NCBI GenBank assembly: GCA_031277805.1
Contig: JAITLR010000009.1
Coordinates: 682,001-746,000 of the forward strand
Direction of reading: 5' to 3'
Source: Comamonas sp.
Lineage (GTDB): Bacteria; Pseudomonadota; Gammaproteobacteria; Burkholderiales; Burkholderiaceae_C
DNA: 64,000 nucleotides
The notes beneath the pieces were generated by a model. The model saw only the letters and a list, made by a program, of their open reading frames with translations. It did not search any database and was not told where the DNA came from. Position numbers and translations under genes: made by a program. This document shows positions 63,373-64,000 of the stretch, one piece after another (the stretch's first letter is position 1; every line of letters begins with the position of its first letter).

Positions 63373-64000
63373 ATGCAAAACTCTTGCATCCGAATGCTGC
63401 GCTGGCTCGCAGCGCTTTATCTTTGCCTGGGCATCGCCATGGCTGCCGAACCAACGGCTTCCGTGATGGATGCTCAGGCCATATCCCTGCAACAACTGGA
63501 GCAGGCCTCCGATGCGCTGGATGCGGTGCGCAAGTCCCTGGATGACGCCGACTCCTCCGAAACCCTGCAGGCCCTGTCCGACAAAACTCTGCAGTCCAAG
63601 CGTGATGCCGACAACGCTGTCACAGCGCTGGAGCCCTTGCTCAAGCAGCTTGACGCCCGCATTGCCCAGCTAGGTCCGGTTGTCGAAGGCACCGAGGAAA
63701 GCCCTGAGCTCACGCAACAGCGCAAGGATTTGTCGCAGCAGCACAGCGATCTGGACTCGGCCATCAAGCGCGGCAAGCTGCTCTCGGTCGAAGCCAAGCA
63801 GGCTGGCGACAACATTGAAAAAATCCGGACCCAGCAATTCAATGCGCAGATTGCCCGCAAGGTCGCATCGCCACTATCGCCATCGCTGTGGAAGAAGTTC
63901 GCCACCGATCTGCCGGTGGATCTGCAGCGCATCCACGGTCTGATACGCCTGGGTGAGTCCAGCTTTGGCGCCGCCATCGAAAAGCATGGCCACAAGACGC
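63373..64000 (+). CDS. DUF3772 mechanosensitive channel protein, 5' part only
   Basis: About 209 residues are visible and the frame is open to the window end. A signal peptide (LRWLAALYLCLGIAMAAEP) is followed by a periplasmic coiled-coil-like region rich in Leu, Gln, Asp and Lys (about 35-150), then the DUF3772 domain start (SPLSPSLWKKFATDLPVDL). Proteins with this layout continue into MscS-type channel domains that release solutes on hypo-osmotic shock. ATG 63373 or 63394 could be the start. The MscS part lies outside the window. Confidence 0.82.
   Translation, partial: MQNSCIRMLRWLAALYLCLGIAMAAEPTASVMDAQAISLQQLEQASDALDAVRKSLDDADSSETLQALSDKTLQSKRDADNAVTALEPLLKQLDARIAQLGPVVEGTEESPELTQQRKDLSQQHSDLDSAIKRGKLLSVEAKQAGDNIEKIRTQQFNAQIARKVASPLSPSLWKKFATDLPVDLQRIHGLIRLGESSFGAAIEKHGHKT

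Noticed and set aside
1..64000. CRISPR arrays, tRNA, rRNA, insertion sequences and prophage
   Set aside because: No regularly spaced repeats, cloverleaf-like sequences, transposase or phage structural genes were recognised on either strand. The repeats found are irregularly dispersed and lack transposase genes.

Overview
The window is a high-GC, gene-dense stretch of bacterial chromosome. Gene content and gene styles (DUF3772 channel, Bug proteins, split glyQ/glyS, fabA-fabB, SlmA-type regulator, TIGR03261-type phosphonate binding protein) point to Burkholderiales. Comamonadaceae, and a Comamonas-like organism, are most likely; this is inferred from familiarity with the families, not from a search. 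No rRNA, tRNA, CRISPR array, insertion sequence or prophage was seen.

Layout. 1-2124: 3' part of an Atm1-type ABC exporter plus a lipoprotein. 2238-3393: a YciA-like thioesterase and a bactofilin, converging on a shared terminator. 3639-14037 (minus): a fatty-acid degradation operon. It is headed by a TetR-type regulator with a perfect palindrome before its start, then acyl-CoA dehydrogenase, DUF2147 protein, HAD/ECH fusion, thiolase, alpha/beta hydrolase, TesB-like thioesterase, enoyl-CoA hydratase and PaaI-type thioesterase. 14337-18616 (minus): slmA, a TctE/TctD-like two-component pair, and argB. 18740-30453 (minus): a surface polysaccharide cluster (wzx, wzy, UDP-L-FucNAc genes fnlABC, WbuB-like transferase, GNAT, PglE-like aminotransferase, PglC-like phosphoglycosyl transferase, PglF-like dehydratase). 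wzx and wzy are conspicuously AT-rich. 30589-33726 (minus): glyQ-glyS. 34116-36818 (plus): SPFH protein with a C-terminal helix-turn-helix, a VOC protein and a tail-anchored zinc-ribbon protein. 36925-43381: an aminophosphonate-type locus (FAD oxidoreductase, ABC importer, divergent LysR). 43378-46852 (minus): rmlBDAC. 46898-49849: coaX, BON-LysM protein, galE, rhodanese. 49880-54149 (minus): metallopeptidase, plsC-like, gmhB, fabB, fabA. 54378-57881 (minus): lnt, corC, GNAT. 58023-63152: a Lrp regulator divergent from hpd, two Bug-type binding proteins and phhA (phenylalanine/tyrosine catabolism). 63373 to the end: start of a mechanosensitive channel.

Two families of structured intergenic repeats run through the window. 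One has two copies of about 90 bp (8241-8330 and 41055-41146) whose predicted stems show a compensatory base-pair change. The other is a short hairpin family (core AGCGCTTG ... CAAGCGCT preceded by ATAGCTG) with at least eight copies, nearly all in gaps between genes of the same operon or direction. One related copy appears to be translated inside a metallopeptidase gene.

Working together, the polysaccharide cluster supplies UDP-L-FucNAc and a 4-amino-4,6-dideoxy-GlcNAc-type sugar. The rml operon adds dTDP-rhamnose, galE adds UDP-Gal, and gmhB adds heptose precursors, so envelope glycan synthesis is a strong theme. Lipid metabolism (beta-oxidation, fabAB, plsC, lnt) is the second theme. The least described items are the SPFH-HTH/zinc-ribbon module and the phosphonate locus, which has no C-P bond-cleaving enzyme nearby.
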